Assembly: GCA_039594205.1 (NCBI GenBank)
Contig: JBCNNW010000005.1
Span: forward strand, 1-64,000
DNA: 64,000 bases
DNA from: Pseudescherichia sp039594205
GTDB taxonomy: Bacteria > Pseudomonadota > Gammaproteobacteria > Enterobacterales > Enterobacteriaceae
Direction of reading: 5' to 3'
A program made the position numbers and the translations under genes. This document shows positions 61,785-64,000 of this stretch, piece by piece; positions within the stretch are counted from its first letter, which is position 1, and each line of letters starts with the position of its first letter. The notes below the pieces were generated by a model. The model had not been told where the DNA came from. It saw only the letters and a list, made by a program, of their open reading frames with translations, and did not search any database.

Positions 61785-61909
61785 CGTTTTCCCCTACTCC
61801 GCTTGCTCGTCAGATAGCGCAAACGATGTGAGAAAACAGCGGTAATGACAAAGAATTTAAATGGCTTAGCTTTTGCGCGGCGCGGCAATAATCCACCGCA
61901 GGATAGAGC

Positions 61910-61930
61910 GCCCGGTGGTAAACACCGGGC
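61910..61930. terminator. Strong hairpin after the aldo/keto reductase gene
   Basis: Eight-pair perfect stem GCCCGGTG/CACCGGGC with loop GTAAA; no T-run follows, so terminator activity is uncertain. Confidence 0.4.
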
Positions 61931-61942
61931 AGAGGGGAAGCG

Positions 61943-62896
61943 TTATGCGCCTGTGTTGTCCAGGGCGAGGATATCTTCAGGGGTCAGCTGAAGATTAATA
62001 GCCTCAACAAAGCCGTCCACATGCTCAATTTTGGTGGCGCTGGCGATAGGCGCGGTCACGCCGGGGCGGCTAATCAGCCAGGCAAGCGCCACCTGGGCAG
62101 GCTTGACGTTGTGCTTATCAGCCACACTGTCCAGCGCCGCCAGAATGGCGTAGCCGCGCGGGTTAAGGTATTTACCGACGCCCTCGCCGCGCTGGCTCTG
62201 GCCCAGATCCTTCTCGCTGCGATACTTCCCGGAGAGGAAGCCGGAGGCCAGGCTGAAGTAGGTCACCACGCCAATATTCTCCCGCACCACCAGCTCCTGC
62301 AGTTCACCTTCAAAGCCGTCGCGATCGTAGAGGTTGTACTCCGGCTGTAGCACCTGGTAGCGCGGCAAACCGTTGGCGTCGGCCGCCTTAAGTGAGGCGT
62401 CCAGCTGCGCCGCATTGAGATTGGATGCACCCACGGCGCGGATCTTGCCTGCCTTCAGCAGCTTCTCATACGCACCGAGGGTCTCCTCGTAGGGCGTGCT
62501 GTCGTCCGGCCAGTGGGAGAAGTAGAGATCGATGTAGTCCGTTTGCAGCCGCTTGAGGGAGTCATCTACCGCCTGCTCGATCCAGCGGGCGGAAAGCCCC
62601 TTTTTCCCCGGCTCGCCCAGGTCAGAGCCTACTTTGGTAAACAGGGTGATCTTTTCCCGTGCGCCAGGGTGGGCAGCGAACCACTTGCCAAGGATCGTTT
62701 CGGATTCGCCACCTTTGTTGCCCGGTGCCCAGGCAGAGTAGACGTCAGCGGTGTCGATAGCGGTCAGGCCGCGCTCCAGCAGCACATCCAGCAGAGTGAA
62801 GCTCTGCTGCTCATCAACGGTCCAGCCAAAGACGTTTCCGCCAAAAACCAGCGGCGGAATGTGTAATCCCGTCGTGCCTAATGAACGTAAAGCCAT
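61943..62896 (-). CDS. Aldo/keto reductase
   Basis: 317 residues from the ATG at 62896, which has GAGGG nine bases upstream; the frame continues to 62995 but that part has no family character. AKR motifs: FGGNVFGWTVDEQQSF, catalytic Asp/Tyr in AIDTADVYSAWAPGN, Lys in TLFTKVGSD, His in LYFSHWPDDST, and IASATKIEHVDGFV for NADPH. Closest to stress-type AKRs of bacteria. Substrate unknown. Single-gene unit. Confidence 0.9.
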   Translation of the reverse strand: MALRSLGTTGLHIPPLVFGGNVFGWTVDEQQSFTLLDVLLERGLTAIDTADVYSAWAPGNKGGESETILGKWFAAHPGAREKITLFTKVGSDLGEPGKKGLSARWIEQAVDDSLKRLQTDYIDLYFSHWPDDSTPYEETLGAYEKLLKAGKIRAVGASNLNAAQLDASLKAADANGLPRYQVLQPEYNLYDRDGFEGELQELVVRENIGVVTYFSLASGFLSGKYRSEKDLGQSQRGEGVGKYLNPRGYAILAALDSVADKHNVKPAQVALAWLISRPGVTAPIASATKIEHVDGFVEAINLQLTPEDILALDNTGA

Positions 62897-63149
62897 GCGC
62901 AATACCCTCTTTTTTGAGTTACGGTATAGGCAAGGGTAGACAAAACACGGCGAGGCATAAGCAATCTTTTGCGTATGATTAGCAGAATCAGGCAAAACCG
63001 CATTAAATGTGAAAATAAAGCTCTATGCTTGTTAGATATACTTAACTTATAAATTAATTCTGCTAAGCAATAATGGTTTATTTTACTTATTGGTGAGAAA
63101 AGCTTAAGGTCTCTTTGTCACCTTGTTCACATTAAGAAGTATCCAGGCA

Positions 63150-63374
63150 ATGAAGAAAGCAGTACTTTTTTTACTATGGTCAGGTATCACCCTATCAGCG
63201 ATACTTGGCGTTGTATCAGCAGCGTTAAATGTTATGCTTATGCTTTCGTTAGCTTTTGGTGAGACTGCAAATAGTTATGCTTATGGTTTTTTAATTGGCC
63301 GCTGGAGCTTTACGCTTATAATGGTCATCTTATTCTACGTTTTAAAACGGTTAGTAAAAAAATGTAGCTTATAG
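63150..63374 (+). CDS. Small hypothetical membrane protein
   Basis: 74 residues with two hydrophobic helices (about 4-34 and 47-67) and a basic tail RLVKKCSL. No family recognised. The ATG at 63150 gives a natural MKKAVLFLLW start with CCAGG upstream; earlier in-frame TTG at 63123 is less likely. It is more AT-rich than its neighbours. May be a real small protein or a chance frame. Confidence 0.5.
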   Translation: MKKAVLFLLWSGITLSAILGVVSAALNVMLMLSLAFGETANSYAYGFLIGRWSFTLIMVILFYVLKRLVKKCSL

Positions 63375-63632
63375 CTGATCAACTATTTTAATAAGCCATA
63401 TCCAGTAATACAGGCTGCTAACATGCGCTGAATGTAAAATGCTTCCAGCCGCTTAGCAGCGATGCATAAGCAATCTTGTACCTCTCTTTTCCAGAGCCGA
63501 AATAGATGCTACGTTATCGGTTCGCTCTTAACGCCCGGACCTGCCAATGTAACGACATCTCAATTCTGACAGCTTTCACGATCGTGCGGCACCTGCTGCA
63601 TGAGGACTTCTGTTTGATTGAGTACGTTAACA

Positions 63633-64000
63633 ATGAATAACCTTATGATGGTTCTGGTGCAGGCGCTACGCCAGCATCGCTGGCTATGCCTGTTTGGCGT
63701 CGCCTATATTTTTTCTTCGGTGGGTAATGGACTGACCCAAACCCTGATCCTTGGCCAGCTCCTGCGCTGGCATGCACCGCCCTCAACCCTGACGCTGACC
63801 TATATGCTGGCTACCCTGCCTGGCTTTATCGGCAGCTACCTCGGGGAGAGGCTATGCCGACGCGTCTCTCCGCTGCGCCTGCTGCTGCTCAGCGAACTGG
63901 CTGGCATGGTGGCGCTGCTGCTCCCGGCATATGGTCTGATGACGCACAGCACTCCCTCACTGCTTGCTCTGCAGTCGACAGAGGCGCTGCTGGCGGGGCT
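63633..64000 (+). CDS. MFS-type transporter (partial, runs off right edge)
   Basis: The first 122 residues are visible, from ATG 63633 (others at 63645 and 63648 are possible). Hydrophobic segments GVAYIFSSVGNGLTQTLILG, LTYMLATLPGFIGSYLGERL and LLLSELAGMVALLLPAYGL with the loop RLCRRVSPLR, like MFS motif A, suggest a drug/sugar MFS protein. No symbol given because the rest is outside. The 258 bp before it show nothing recognisable. Confidence 0.75.
   Translation, partial: MNNLMMVLVQALRQHRWLCLFGVAYIFSSVGNGLTQTLILGQLLRWHAPPSTLTLTYMLATLPGFIGSYLGERLCRRVSPLRLLLLSELAGMVALLLPAYGLMTHSTPSLLALQSTEALLAG

Overview
The window is chromosomal DNA of a member of the Enterobacteriaceae close to Escherichia and Enterobacter. 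From 1 to about 35 kb the gene order is essentially the E. coli K-12 order around 63-64 min: mltA, three initiator tRNAs, amiC, argA, recD, recB, ptrA, recC, the ppdC-ygdB-ppdB-ppdA pseudopilin genes, thyA, lgt, ptsP, rppH, mutH, ygdQ, ygdR, tas, lplT, aas, omrA, galR, lysA, lysR, ygeA. The carotenoid genes near the right end resemble, from memory, the cluster of the yellow-pigmented strain Erwinia herbicola Eho10, later reassigned to Escherichia (Pseudescherichia) vulneris. A pigmented lineage such as Pseudescherichia is therefore a reasonable guess, but the genus cannot be fixed from this window alone.

Region 1 (1-35.4 kb) is conserved housekeeping sequence: cell-wall hydrolases, arginine and lysine biosynthesis, the RecBCD repair enzyme with protease III, thymidylate synthase, lipoprotein modification, nitrogen PTS, RNA pyrophosphohydrolase, mismatch repair and phospholipid repair. 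Departures from E. coli are a two-gene islet (small coiled-coil membrane protein plus lipoprotein) between ygdQ and ygdR, a GNAT gene between galR and lysA, only one Omr-type sRNA, and a 680-bp gene-free segment before mutH. That segment carries DnaA boxes, a perfect CRP palindrome, a GATC cluster and a version of 'ygdT' interrupted by a stop codon.

Region 2 (35.5-46.3 kb) is an oligogalacturonide (pectin-fragment) uptake and breakdown cluster: kdgF, the togMNAB ABC transporter, kduD, kduI, ogl and a KdgM-family porin. Repeated KdgR-type operators lie in the promoters. araE sits inside the cluster with AraC-like sites of its own. E. coli keeps only araE-kduD-kduI at this place.

Region 3 (46.6-51.7 kb) pairs a MetNIQ-type ABC importer with a divergent 712-residue fusion of a cystathionine beta-synthase-like and a cystathionine gamma-lyase-like enzyme. 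It looks like a module that imports a sulfur amino acid and converts homocysteine to cysteine.

Region 4 (51.8-59.1 kb) is a complete zeaxanthin glucoside operon, crtE-idi-crtX-crtY-crtI-crtB, with convergent crtZ. Region 5 (59.2-64 kb) is accessory: an SDR oxidoreductase, a PhnD-like protein without signal peptide overlapping a fatty-acid-desaturase-family gene, an aldo/keto reductase, a tiny membrane protein and the start of an MFS transporter. No insertion sequences, prophage, CRISPR or rRNA were seen.
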